Source: DAIDKA01 sp963726995 (GTDB taxonomy: Bacteria; Pseudomonadota; Gammaproteobacteria; Steroidobacterales; Steroidobacteraceae). Taken from it: 64,000 bases of DNA. Location: positions 496,001 to 560,000 of the forward strand of contig CAVSEP010000004.1 of NCBI GenBank assembly GCA_963726995.1, in the 5' to 3' direction. Shown here piece by piece: positions 25,502 to 33,454 of the stretch. Both the position numbers and the translations under genes were made by a program. Below the pieces are notes generated by a model. It did not search any database. It was not told where the DNA came from and saw only the letters and a list, made by a program, of their open reading frames with translations. Every line of letters begins with the position of its first letter. Within the stretch, counting starts at the first letter, position 1.

Positions 25502-27370
25502 ATGTCGCAGCCACTCGCCCGGGTCGCCATCGCCCTTTCCCTGTGCTGTTGCGCCCTCGCGGCGCCCGCGCGGGAAGTCATGCTGATGAACCGCATCAGC
25601 CCCTCGGCAATGACCCTGTACATCGCCAATGCGGACGGCGGCGGCGAACGTCGCCTGCTGCCGGATTCGGTCGGCTTCGACTACGACGCGAGTTTCTCGG
25701 CGGACGGCAAGTGGATCGTGTTCACCTCCGAGCGCGATCCCGACGGCAGCGGCCAGGCGGATCTGTGGCGCGTACATCCGGACGGCAGCGGGCTCGAGCA
25801 GCTGACCAATCAGCCCTCCATGGAGGACGCGGGCGTGCTCTCGCCGGATGGCAAGACGCTCGTCTACGTCTCCACACACGGGGGCGCCCGGACCGCCAAC
25901 ATCTGGGTGATGGACCTGGTGAGCCACCGGACGCGCAATCTCACCGGGGATGATCGCAAGGACATCCCGCTCACCATGAACGGCAATTTCCGCCCCGCCT
26001 GGTCCCCGGACGGGCAGTGGATCGCATTCACCTCCGATCGGGGCGAGCGGTGGATCGGCGCGGAGCAGGGGGCGGGCGCCGGCCACTCCCACCCCACGAG
26101 TCTGTACGTCATGCGGGCGGACGGCAGTGCGCTGCGTCGGCTGACGACCTCGGCGCCCGCCACCGCCACCGGGTCGCCGCAATGGTCCGCGGACGGCAGC
26201 AAGGTCCTGGTCTATGAGGTACCGACGCGGGACACCTTCGGCGCCCGCATGGGCGGCTTCGGCATTGCGCAGCTGAGCGCCACCTCCCAGATCGTGGAGA
26301 TCGATGTCGCCAGCGGTGCCCGCAAGGTCCTCACGCAAGGGACGGGCCTGAAGACCAATCCGCACTACCTGCCGGGCGGTACGGTGGCCTATCTGCTGAA
26401 GGCCTCCCCGAAGGAGGGACCCGCGGCCGGGATCGTCTACACCGATGGGTCGCGCGGTCCGGCAGGTGCGGTTCGCAATCCCTCCTGGAGCCCCGATGGC
26501 AAGCTCATCGTGTACTACCGGTTCGGGGTCACCAACCGGGCCCAGTACACGCGCCTGCACAGCTGGGATCCCAGCCGCGAATACCGCTATACGGACGTGT
26601 TTCCCACGCTGTGCCGTAAATCGGGGCGGCTGGCGATCACGGATCTGGACTTTCCATTCGGAAATCCCACCGCCTCCCTGAGCGTGATGAACATCGACGG
26701 TTCCGGGCGTCAGAAGATCTTCCAGCGCCAGGATGGGGCCTCGCTCATGCCCACCTGGTCGCCGGATTGCCAGTGGATCGCGTTCGGATTCGGGACCTTC
26801 TTCGGCGGCCGTGGATTCGCGCCGGCGAACGTCTTCATGGTCAAGGCGGACGGTTCCGAGAGCAAACAGATCACCCAAAGCAAGGTCAATGCGGGCTTCC
26901 CGGCCTGGCATCCGGATGGCAAGACCATCATCTTCCGGGTCTGGGGAACGAAGGATTCCCCCGAGACCCGGGGTCTGCGCGCATTGGATCTGCCGAGCGG
27001 CAAGATCACGGTGCTCACCACCGAATGGGACAATTTCCCCTTCATCTCGCCCTCGGGCGATCGGGTGGTGTTCACGCGCCGCATGCCGGACTTCGATTTC
27101 GAGGTCTTCAGCATGAAGCCCGATGGCAGCGACGTGCAGCGGCTCACCACCACGCGCGGTGCGGATGCCCACGCCACCTGGTCCGCAAACGGCAAGGAAA
27201 TCTGGTTCGAAAGCACGCGCACGGGTTTCAAGGACGAGGCGTCCTTGTACGACACCTCCCCGCAGCCCTATGCGCAGGTTTTCCTTATGAACCGCGACGG
27301 CAGCAATGTGCGCCAGATGACCGACAGCAAATGGGAAGACTCGATGGGCATGTACGTGACCGTCAAGTGA
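25502..27370 (+). CDS. secreted TolB/tricorn-like PD40 beta-propeller protein
   Basis: A 622-residue protein from the ATG at 25502, with GGAGAG 6 bases upstream and a Sec signal (VAIALSLCCCALAAPARE). At least nine PD40-type repeats are visible, for example SFSADGKWIVFTSERDPDG, AWSPDGQWIAFTSDRGERW, SWSPDGKLIVYYRFG, WHPDGKTIIFRVWG and TWSANGKEIWFESTRTG. Each has the 'W.pdg..i.f.s.r' core that forms propeller blades, as in TolB and tricorn protease. The length fits one or two propellers with no attached catalytic domain that I can recognise. It may bind a substrate, or stabilise or dock the neighbouring periplasmic enzymes. The frame upstream of 25502 is not needed. Confidence 0.82.
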   Translation: MSQPLARVAIALSLCCCALAAPAREVMLMNRISPSAMTLYIANADGGGERRLLPDSVGFDYDASFSADGKWIVFTSERDPDGSGQADLWRVHPDGSGLEQLTNQPSMEDAGVLSPDGKTLVYVSTHGGARTANIWVMDLVSHRTRNLTGDDRKDIPLTMNGNFRPAWSPDGQWIAFTSDRGERWIGAEQGAGAGHSHPTSLYVMRADGSALRRLTTSAPATATGSPQWSADGSKVLVYEVPTRDTFGARMGGFGIAQLSATSQIVEIDVASGARKVLTQGTGLKTNPHYLPGGTVAYLLKASPKEGPAAGIVYTDGSRGPAGAVRNPSWSPDGKLIVYYRFGVTNRAQYTRLHSWDPSREYRYTDVFPTLCRKSGRLAITDLDFPFGNPTASLSVMNIDGSGRQKIFQRQDGASLMPTWSPDCQWIAFGFGTFFGGRGFAPANVFMVKADGSESKQITQSKVNAGFPAWHPDGKTIIFRVWGTKDSPETRGLRALDLPSGKITVLTTEWDNFPFISPSGDRVVFTRRMPDFDFEVFSMKPDGSDVQRLTTTRGADAHATWSANGKEIWFESTRTGFKDEASLYDTSPQPYAQVFLMNRDGSNVRQMTDSKWEDSMGMYVTVK

Positions 27371-27390
27371 GCGGTCCACACGAGGGGCAG

Positions 27391-28464
27391 ATGAGTATGG
27401 AAAACGGCCATTTCACCCGTCGGGCAGTGCTGGGCGGCCTGGGAGCATTGACGCTGGCCAGCCATGCCAGCAGCTCGTTGGCGGCGGCGCCGGCCGCAGC
27501 TGCCGCCGCCGGTATCCCCGGCGGGGCGGCGCCCGCGACGGACATCCGCAGCGAGCTGAAGATGCTGGCACCCAACGTCTACGCGTTCCTGCAGCGCGAG
27601 GCGCCGGGGCAGAGCAATTTTTCGGTGTCCAACTTCGGCATCGTCGCCGGCCCCAAGTCACTGCTCGCCATCGATGCGGGCGGCGGACCGCAGCACGCAC
27701 GTAATTTCATTGCGGCGGCCAAGCCGCTCGGCAAGCCATTCGATCGCGTCATCATCACCCACGAGCACCCCGACCACATCGTGGGGCTCACGCAGTTTCC
27801 CGCCGGTATCGAAATCGTCGCGCAGCAGGAGACTCGCGCGCAGATGGTGAAGATGGGACAGCCGCCCACCCCGGGGTACTGGGCCACGAATCCAGCCTGG
27901 GGCAACCCTCAGGACGTCAATCGGGTCATCCTGCCCACCGTCACCTTCCACGACCGCATGTCGGTGTTCTACGGCGACACACAAGTCGACTTCGTCTGGC
28001 CGGGTCGCGCGCATACCTCCGGGGATGCCCTGATTCGCATTCCCCAGGCGCGGGTCGTGTTCCTGGGTGATATTGGATTCTTCGGCGTCACGCCCCTGAA
28101 CGGGTCGGGTTTCATCGCCGACTGGATCAAGGTGTGCGACAGCCTGTTGCAGGACCCGGAGGCGCAGATCCTGGTGCCCGGCCACGGACCGGTGGGCGGC
28201 AAGGCAGATCTGAAGCAGATGCGCGATTACCTGGCGTTGCTGCTCGATGCGGGGCGTCGCGGCTACGCGGCCGGCATCAGCGCCGGGCGTGCCGCCGCGC
28301 AGCTGGATCTTGGGGTATACGCGAGCTGGACCGATGCGGATCGTGTCGCCACCAACATGGCGCGCCTGTATTCCGAACTCAAGGGCACGATCGGGGCCGA
28401 CATGGATCGGGATCTGGCCCGACAGGCCGTGATGGAATACAGCCAGCTCAAACGTCGCCCCTGA
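27391..28464 (+). CDS. exported metallo-beta-lactamase-fold hydrolase
   Basis: A 357-residue MBL-fold protein with the full di-metal site: H124-x-H126-x-D128-H129 (ITHEHPDHI), H208 (GRAHTSGD), D227 (VVFLGDIGF) and H265 (VPGHGPVGG). The N terminus MSMENGHFTRRAVLGGLGAL is Tat-like (RR followed by a hydrophobic stretch), then an Ala-rich linker, indicating export. The ATG at 27391 follows GAGGGG. The GDALI/GHGP pattern is shared by alkylsulfatase-like, lactonase and quinoprotein-relay-associated members, so ester, lactone or sulfate ester hydrolysis is possible. It is the last gene of the receptor-led array, 20 bases after the PD40 propeller, and converges on the TetR gene. Confidence 0.87.
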   Translation: MSMENGHFTRRAVLGGLGALTLASHASSSLAAAPAAAAAAGIPGGAAPATDIRSELKMLAPNVYAFLQREAPGQSNFSVSNFGIVAGPKSLLAIDAGGGPQHARNFIAAAKPLGKPFDRVIITHEHPDHIVGLTQFPAGIEIVAQQETRAQMVKMGQPPTPGYWATNPAWGNPQDVNRVILPTVTFHDRMSVFYGDTQVDFVWPGRAHTSGDALIRIPQARVVFLGDIGFFGVTPLNGSGFIADWIKVCDSLLQDPEAQILVPGHGPVGGKADLKQMRDYLALLLDAGRRGYAAGISAGRAAAQLDLGVYASWTDADRVATNMARLYSELKGTIGADMDRDLARQAVMEYSQLKRRP

Positions 28465-28471
28465 GTGCGCT

Positions 28472-29155
28472 TCAGTCCGCCATCTGGGAGCGCAGGCCAT
28501 TCACCACAAGATTTTGGATGAAGGTTTCATAGCGCTGCGCCAGCTGCCTCGCATTGAGGTCCTTGGGCGCCAGCGGCAGGATCATCGACTGTGCGGCGGC
28601 GAAGAACTCGCACAGACCAATGACGGCGATATAGATGAACAGCGGTCCAAGCGGAGATTCGGCTTTATCGCCCTCCAGGGGCAGAAATTGGGCGTAGGTG
28701 AGCAGGGCACGCGCGTTCAGTTCGCGCACCCGGGCCCGCACGGTGGGAGATTTCGCTTCGCATGCGTCGATCATCAGTCGCTGCATCGAGCGCATCCGGC
28801 ACGAAAACTCCAGCATGTGGGCAATGTGCGCAGATAGTTTTTCCGCGGGCGGCAGGTCCGGGAGCGGATGCGACTCCACCCAGGTGGAAATGATGTGCTC
28901 GATCACGGCGAACATGAGCTCTTCGCGGTTGCGAAAGTAGTAGCGCACCAGGGCCGGGTCGACGCCCGCCTCGCGTGCAATCAGGACGGTCGGGACCTGG
29001 TGCGGCGGCAGCTTCTCCAGCAGCTGATAGGCCGCGGCGACGATGGCTTCGCGTCCGACCACGGCATGGCTGGCTCCCGGTCGTCCGCGACTGCGCTTCA
29101 GGCGGGTGGCGGAGGCCTTCTTGCGGCTGGGGGAAGTGGGGGTCTTGCGAGTCAT
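28472..29155 (-). CDS. TetR-family transcriptional repressor, probable regulator of the ATTCC-N8-GGAAT regulon
   Basis: A 227-residue regulator. The ATG at 29155 gives a Lys/Arg-rich tail, then the TetR helix-turn-helix at about 33-80: REAIVAAAYQLLEKLPPHQV, VLIAREAGVDPALVRYYFRN and REELMFAVIEHI. The C-terminal ligand domain is variable, so the inducer is unknown. It is divergent from the operon starting at 29283, and the shared 127-base region holds the dyad ATTCC-N8-GGAAA at 29250. TetR proteins usually repress their own promoter and the divergent one and release on ligand binding. The dyad recurs before the 19-kb receptor and 25-kb propeller genes, which suggests this protein controls the whole 19-32 kb set. 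This assignment is inferred. Confidence 0.87.
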   Translation of the reverse strand: MTRKTPTSPSRKKASATRLKRSRGRPGASHAVVGREAIVAAAYQLLEKLPPHQVPTVLIAREAGVDPALVRYYFRNREELMFAVIEHIISTWVESHPLPDLPPAEKLSAHIAHMLEFSCRMRSMQRLMIDACEAKSPTVRARVRELNARALLTYAQFLPLEGDKAESPLGPLFIYIAVIGLCEFFAAAQSMILPLAPKDLNARQLAQRYETFIQNLVVNGLRSQMAD

Positions 29156-29249
29156 CGTTGCGTTGCGTGGTGCCAGAGGCCCGATTCTAACCCGGCGCGG
29201 GGCGCGCCTCCCACGATTTGCTCTGGGCAAGGGATCGGACTTGCTGTAA

Positions 29250-29267
29250 ATTCCTATCACAGGGAAA
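29250..29267. promoter_or_regulatory. TetR operator ATTCC-N8-GGAAA between tetR and the 29283 operon
   Basis: ATTCC-TATCACAG-GGAAA lies 16 bases before the ATG at 29283 and 95 bases from the TetR start. Its place beside the regulator gene makes it the reference copy of the dyad also found at 18895, 18917, 25469 and 59974. Confidence 0.6.
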
Positions 29268-29282
29268 TATGGGAAGCGCAGG

Positions 29283-30059
29283 ATGAAAATCAAGCCTTTG
29301 ATCTTCTGGGGGGCGGCCGTGGTGGCCATGCTCGGCGCGCTGGCGCAGGCGGCGGGGCCGGCAATGAAAAATCCGCTCTATGGGGATCCCGCGCATCCGA
29401 ACCTGTCGGGGATGTGGAATCCCGAGTTCGCCTATCTGGGGCCGCCGGTAGGTCCTGCCCCGGCACGCCCGCCCGGCCCGCCCCGGGGTGGTCCGCCGGG
29501 CGCCGGCGCTTTCCCACCGGGCCCCCCGCCGGGCCCGCAGCTCACGCCCCCCTATGCCAAACGCTTCGCCGAGTGGAAACACAAGTTCGACACCGACGGC
29601 ACCCAGGAACCGGACTCAGTCACGCGCTGCCTGGCATTCGGCATGGCCAGATTCGGCACCATGCCGGTGGAAATCATTCAAACGCCGGGCCAGGTCACGA
29701 TGATCCTCGGCGTGCTGCATGACGTGCGGCGCATCTACCTGGATGGCATCGGCCACACCGTGGGTGCCGACCCGAGTTTCAATGGCGATTCCGTCGGTCA
29801 CTGGGAGGGCGATACCCTGGTCGTGGAAACCAACAACATCCGCGCAGGCACGCTGGACCGCAACGGCATGCCGTACTCGGACAAGCTCACGGCCGTGGAG
29901 AAGTACCGCCTGGTCAATCCCAAGCGACTCGAGGTCGAGACGACGCTGACCGACCCGGAGGCCTTTGTGGTGCCGTTCACGATGAAGCGTGCGTACGTGC
30001 CCATGCCGCCGGGCAGCCGCTTCGAGGAGTACATCTGTGAAAACAACAAGGATCTGTGA
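29283..30059 (+). CDS. secreted protein of unknown function with a Pro/Gly-rich segment ('GDTLVVET' family)
   Basis: A 258-residue protein with a Sec signal (IFWGAAVVAMLGALAQAAG). A low-complexity Pro/Gly stretch runs from residue 53 to 90. The rest contains GHWEGDTLVVETNNI, HDVRRIYLDGIGHT and LEVETTLTDPEAF, a pattern found in a widespread but unnamed family of secreted proteins in proteobacteria and acidobacteria. I cannot assign an activity. A longer relative (FWDGEALVTWTSNI) is encoded at 56629, next to the sugar genes. The gene starts 16 bases after the TetR-type dyad and is followed after a single base by a DUF6152 gene. Confidence 0.75.
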   Translation: MKIKPLIFWGAAVVAMLGALAQAAGPAMKNPLYGDPAHPNLSGMWNPEFAYLGPPVGPAPARPPGPPRGGPPGAGAFPPGPPPGPQLTPPYAKRFAEWKHKFDTDGTQEPDSVTRCLAFGMARFGTMPVEIIQTPGQVTMILGVLHDVRRIYLDGIGHTVGADPSFNGDSVGHWEGDTLVVETNNIRAGTLDRNGMPYSDKLTAVEKYRLVNPKRLEVETTLTDPEAFVVPFTMKRAYVPMPPGSRFEEYICENNKDL

Positions 30060-30060
30060 G

Positions 30061-30468
30061 ATGTCGCGTCGGCTGAGTTTCATATCGCTCCTGCTGCTCG
30101 CTTGCTGGTCGTCGATCGCTTCGGCGCACCATTCCTTTGCCATGTTCGATACGGCGAAAATGCAGTCGCAGAAGGGGGTCATCAAGGAGGTCCAGTGGAC
30201 CAATCCCCACGTCTGGGTCCGCCTGGCCGTTCAGGAAAATGGTCAGGAAGTTGTCTATGCCTATGAGGGTGCGGCGATCGCCGTGCTCAAGCGCGTCGGC
30301 TGGTTGCGAGACAGCGTCAAGGTGGGTGACAAGGTAACCGTGGTGGGGCACCCCTACAAGGATGGCAGGCCGGGCGGCAGCATCGAACATCTGGTGCTTC
30401 CCGATGGCCAGATGCTGGGCACGGGAGATGCGATCCCGGGCGCCCTCACCGTTCCCGGCGTACAGTGA
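30061..30468 (+). CDS. secreted DUF6152 family protein
   Basis: A 135-residue protein with a Sec signal (LSFISLLLLACWSSIASAHH) whose mature form begins HHSFAMFD, the start typical of DUF6152. KGVIKEVQWTNPHVWVRLAV and VGDKVTVVGHPYKDGRPGG give an OB-like small beta-barrel pattern. The function is unknown; members usually stand beside the 'GDTLVVET' secreted protein, as here. The ATG at 30061 is separated by one base from the previous stop, so the pair is co-translated. Confidence 0.85.
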   Translation: MSRRLSFISLLLLACWSSIASAHHSFAMFDTAKMQSQKGVIKEVQWTNPHVWVRLAVQENGQEVVYAYEGAAIAVLKRVGWLRDSVKVGDKVTVVGHPYKDGRPGGSIEHLVLPDGQMLGTGDAIPGALTVPGVQ

Positions 30469-30529
30469 TTCGACAGTCCCCGGGGTTGAAACTTCAAGCC
30501 CGCCATTTGCCAAGCAGTGAGAGTGCACC

Positions 30530-31687
30530 ATGAGCATCAAACCGGCAGTTTGGGTGGCCAATATCGGACTGGCCCTGGTTTCGGGCCTTCTGGCGTGCGC
30601 AGTATTCGCGGCGGATCAGGCCTCGACGCCCTTCAAGCTCGGCACCTTCCGCACCCATGAGGGACGGGAGTTTCTCGGCCTGGTGCTGCAGGACACCCGC
30701 GTCCTCGACATCGCCGCCGCCAACAAAGCCTTCGAGCGCAGTCATCACCAGGCGCCCAAAGTGCGGCCGCCGGCGCAGATGAAGGAGCTGATCTCCCGTT
30801 ATGAAGAGGATGTCGGTCCGAGACTGCGGCAGCTGGCTGCGACCAGCGCCGCCTCGGGGTCTAAAGCGCATGTCTATGCCATCGACTCTCTTGAGGTGCT
30901 CCCCCCGGTGCAACCGGCGGTGATCCTGAACGCGGGTGCGAACTATCCCGAACACGCCCAGGGCATCGTGGCCCAGGCAGCGCGCGCGGCGGCCGCGGCA
31001 GGCGAGGGGAGTGCACCGGCGGGGGCGCCCGGCGGTGGCCCGCCGCGGCAGGCTGCGGTGTCGAAACCGGGTCTTTGGGAACGGACCGCGGATGATCCGC
31101 GGCCGGATAACCCATATCTATTCCTCAAGTCACCCAGCGTCATGGTCGGTGCGAATGACGACGTGGTCTTGCCCAAGGGACGGGACGAACTGGACTGGGA
31201 GTGCGAATTTGCGGTCGTGGTGGGCAAGCCGGCGAAGTACGTGCCGGTGAGCGATGCGCCCAGCTACGTATTCGGATACTCGATTGAATTTGACGTATCG
31301 GACCGCGAGAACCGCGGCGACCGCAAGATGGGCGGCGGACCGGATTGGTTCGTGCAGAAGAACCACGACACCTTCGCACCCGTCGGTCCCTTCATCGTGC
31401 CCAAGGAATTCGTGGCCACTCCGATGAACACCCGGCACTACTTCACGCTCAATGGCGAGATCAAGCAGGATTCCAATACGAACCACATGGAATACAACAT
31501 TTGGGAAATGCTGGCGTACGCCTCAAATGTTATGACGCTGCATCCGGGAGATCTGATATCGATGGGAACTCCGCCCGGCACCAATATCGAACGCCAGAAC
31601 CCGAGATGGATGAAGCCGGGGGACCTGGGCGTGTGCGTGGTGGAGGGCGTGGGCGAACAGCGGCACAAGATCGTCGCTCAGAAGTAA
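30530..31687 (+). CDS. exported fumarylacetoacetate-hydrolase-fold enzyme
   Basis: A 385-residue FAH-family protein that unusually carries a Sec signal (residues about 1-28, VANIGLALVSGLLACAVFAA). The metal ligands are intact: E224-x-E226 (LDWECEFAVVVG) and D255 (GYSIEFDVSDREN). The C-terminal segment HPGDLISMGTPPGTNIERQN, with the GTP-like motif, matches hydrolases and decarboxylases of 2-oxo acids from aromatic meta-cleavage. There is an Ala/Gly/Pro-rich insertion at about 150-175. FAH enzymes normally work in the cytoplasm, so an exported one is odd. It closes the TetR-controlled operon 29283-31687 and is followed by a hairpin terminator. Confidence 0.85.
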   Translation: MSIKPAVWVANIGLALVSGLLACAVFAADQASTPFKLGTFRTHEGREFLGLVLQDTRVLDIAAANKAFERSHHQAPKVRPPAQMKELISRYEEDVGPRLRQLAATSAASGSKAHVYAIDSLEVLPPVQPAVILNAGANYPEHAQGIVAQAARAAAAAGEGSAPAGAPGGGPPRQAAVSKPGLWERTADDPRPDNPYLFLKSPSVMVGANDDVVLPKGRDELDWECEFAVVVGKPAKYVPVSDAPSYVFGYSIEFDVSDRENRGDRKMGGGPDWFVQKNHDTFAPVGPFIVPKEFVATPMNTRHYFTLNGEIKQDSNTNHMEYNIWEMLAYASNVMTLHPGDLISMGTPPGTNIERQNPRWMKPGDLGVCVVEGVGEQRHKIVAQK

Positions 31688-31729
31688 TTGCGACTGGGCT
31701 GGTTCAAATCCAATGCCGGCAAATTTTGG

Positions 31730-31766
31730 CTGTCGCACGGTCCCCTGCCGGCGACAGTCGCGTTTT
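31730..31766 (+). terminator. intrinsic terminator after the exported FAH gene
   Basis: CTGTCGC (31730-31736) pairs with GCGACAG (31751-31757), with a short CGG/CCG inner pairing, and is followed by TCGCGTTTT. It lies 43 bases after the stop at 31687. Confidence 0.5.
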
Positions 31767-31815
31767 CTGTAGAGCGCGAGCGCCCGAGGAACGCATCCTG
31801 CGGGTTGGTGGACCC

Positions 31816-32478
31816 TCACCCAGCCTTGGCAAGCTGCGCCACGGCCTCCCAGGTCGTGAGCCGCATGCATGGGCGCTCATTCATTCGCCCCAGCCACTCG
31901 ATGAGATTGGGTCGGTCCCGCGTCAGCGCATTCCACTCCGGTGTTTGCGCAAGAAAATCCATATGCGGCGCGACCATGAGGTCCGCAAGACTCACCTGCT
32001 CAGATACTAGGTAAGCCTTCTTGCCCAACAGGCGGGAAAGCTCCCCGAATACAGAGTGCGCCAGTGGCATGGCGGCCGAAATGGCCGTCTCATCGGGAGT
32101 GAGCCCCATAAGCCGTGGCCCCACAATCCGCTGAAAGCCGATGACGCCATTGACGCCCTGAAAAAGGTACCAATCGGAAATGCCCATGACCTGGTCCATC
32201 CGCGCGGCAGCCTTGCGTTCTTCGGGGACCAGCGGCGGGGAGGGCAGCACCCGATCGAGATATCGCAAGATGGCCTGTGCCTCGTACAGCGTGAAGTCAT
32301 CGTGCTCCAGCACAGGCATCTTGCCGAACGGATGACGGGACAGGTGCGGCTCCCTCTTGTGCGCGCCCGGCGTCAGGCCGGCGACCCGAAACGACGCGCC
32401 TTTTTCCACCAGTGTGGCCATGACGGCGCGAGCAGCAGGGCTGCCCGGTATGGTATGGACAACGAACGATGACGTCAT
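31816..32478 (-). CDS. glutathione S-transferase family protein
   Basis: A 220-residue cytosolic GST. The thioredoxin-like N domain shows HTIPGSPAARAVMATLVEKG, HPFGKMPVLEHDDFTLYEAQ (the cis-Pro loop and Glu/Ser binding gamma-glutamate) and AILRYLDRVL. The all-alpha C domain has VSLADLMVAPHMDFL, the N-capping box. The start is the ATG at 32478. It conjugates or transfers glutathione, or detoxifies an electrophile. It is the third gene of an ArsR-SRPBCC-GST operon on the minus strand, with gaps of 5 and 7 bases, so it is presumably controlled by that ArsR protein. Confidence 0.87.
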   Translation of the reverse strand: MTSSFVVHTIPGSPAARAVMATLVEKGASFRVAGLTPGAHKREPHLSRHPFGKMPVLEHDDFTLYEAQAILRYLDRVLPSPPLVPEERKAAARMDQVMGISDWYLFQGVNGVIGFQRIVGPRLMGLTPDETAISAAMPLAHSVFGELSRLLGKKAYLVSEQVSLADLMVAPHMDFLAQTPEWNALTRDRPNLIEWLGRMNERPCMRLTTWEAVAQLAKAG

Positions 32479-32485
32479 ACGTACC

Positions 32486-32947
32486 TCAGATTTTGCCTGC
32501 GGAGTATACCGCGAAGTTCCCCATGCGCTCCGGCCAACCCGAGCGGACCTTACCGGCGAAAACCTCGGCGTCGGCACCCAACTGCTCCAGATTGCGATGT
32601 TCGAGGCTCACCCGCGTGCCGCCGCCGGCGAGTTCCTGGAAGAGAATCTCCACCTCCATGAGCAGGTCGGCGTTGAAGCGGAACTGATGGTCCAGTTGCC
32701 AACCGAGGAGCAGCCGATGTGGCGCCTCCCAGGCAAGGACCTTGCCCCACTGCGTCTCATGCCCGTCGGCATCCCGTTCAAACCAGCGTCCGTCCTTGCG
32801 CGGCTCGATGACCAGTGCGGCGTGCGGGCTGCCCGCCGGCGTCTTGCCGCGAGGCCACCATGCGCCCATGTTGCCGGCAAAGAGATCAAAGGCCCGCGGC
32901 AACGGTGCCTTCACATCCACGGTGCATTTCACGGGGGCGATGCTCAT
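32486..32947 (-). CDS. SRPBCC / AHSA1-like START-domain protein
   Basis: A 153-residue single-domain protein of the activator-of-Hsp90-ATPase-1-like (AHSA1) branch of the SRPBCC fold. It shows TVDVKAPLPRAFDLFA at the N terminus, GRWFERDADGHETQWGKVLA in the middle (the 'G.w.er..dG.e..wG.vl..ep' signature), LLLGWQLDHQF and a long C-terminal helix. The start is the ATG at 32947. Such proteins are nearly always encoded beside an ArsR regulator and hold a small hydrophobic ligand; no enzymatic role is established. It begins 5 bases after ArsR ends. Confidence 0.87.
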   Translation of the reverse strand: MSIAPVKCTVDVKAPLPRAFDLFAGNMGAWWPRGKTPAGSPHAALVIEPRKDGRWFERDADGHETQWGKVLAWEAPHRLLLGWQLDHQFRFNADLLMEVEILFQELAGGGTRVSLEHRNLEQLGADAEVFAGKVRSGWPERMGNFAVYSAGKI

Positions 32948-32952
32948 AGAGA

Positions 32953-33282
32953 CTACTTCTTCTCCTTTTCGACCGCGGCGTCGGCAAACTCCTGAAATGC
33001 GGCGAGCGCATCGCGCCAATGTCTGTCCAGCCACTCACGCATGGCGCCTACGCCCCGCGGATCAATGTGGTAGACGCGCCGTGTTCCTGCCGCAACTTCG
33101 CGCACCAGGCCGGCCTCCTTCAGCACCTTCAGGTGTTGCGAGACGGCCGGGCGGCTGACCGGCAAGCCGCGCGCGAGGTCGCCCACTGACCTAGGGCGCT
33201 GAGCCAGGCGCTCAAAGATCTCGCTTCGCGTCGGATCACCGAGCGCCGACAAACTCGCACGAGCGGATGATCGGTAAGCCAT
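32953..33282 (-). CDS. ArsR-family transcriptional regulator
   Basis: A 109-residue winged-helix repressor: ALGDPTRSEIFERLAQRPRS, VGDLARGLPVSRPAVSQHLK (recognition helix) and VLKEAGLVREVAAGTRRVYH (wing). It lacks the CxC metal motif of true arsenic sensors and belongs to the ArsR type paired with AHSA1-like proteins. Two copies of GTAAG-N6-CTTAC lie at its start: one overlaps the ATG at 33282 and the other is just upstream. This indicates autorepression of the ArsR-SRPBCC-GST operon. Confidence 0.9.
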   Translation of the reverse strand: MAYRSSARASLSALGDPTRSEIFERLAQRPRSVGDLARGLPVSRPAVSQHLKVLKEAGLVREVAAGTRRVYHIDPRGVGAMREWLDRHWRDALAAFQEFADAAVEKEKK

Positions 33283-33306
33283 GACTTACGGTAAGCCAAT
33301 GCTTAC
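33274..33306. promoter_or_regulatory. two ArsR operators GTAAG-N6-CTTAC
   Basis: Identical dyads occupy 33274-33289 and 33291-33306, with centres 17 bp apart. The first covers the ArsR start codon. Exact repetition of both half-sites and spacer length makes chance unlikely. It should mediate autoregulation and could also affect the divergent CocE gene at 33455. Confidence 0.7.
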
Positions 33307-33454
33307 CTAAATGTCAAGCGCCCGTCTGGGTGCCCCGTTCCATGTACAACATGCCCGGTCCCAGATCCAAGGGCTTACCGGTCCCGCGCCTCACCGGTAG
33401 CCTAGGGAGACCATCGGCCGGCTCGCGCAGCGGCCAGTCAACCGGGAGACGCCG

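Noticed and set aside
24404..27379. Very long (about 990-codon) minus-strand open frame across the amidohydrolase and PD40 propeller genes
   Set aside because: It covers two plus-strand genes with signal peptides, ribosome sites and family motifs. Its own product is His/Arg/Gly-rich with no recognisable domain, as expected for the antisense of GC-rich codons.
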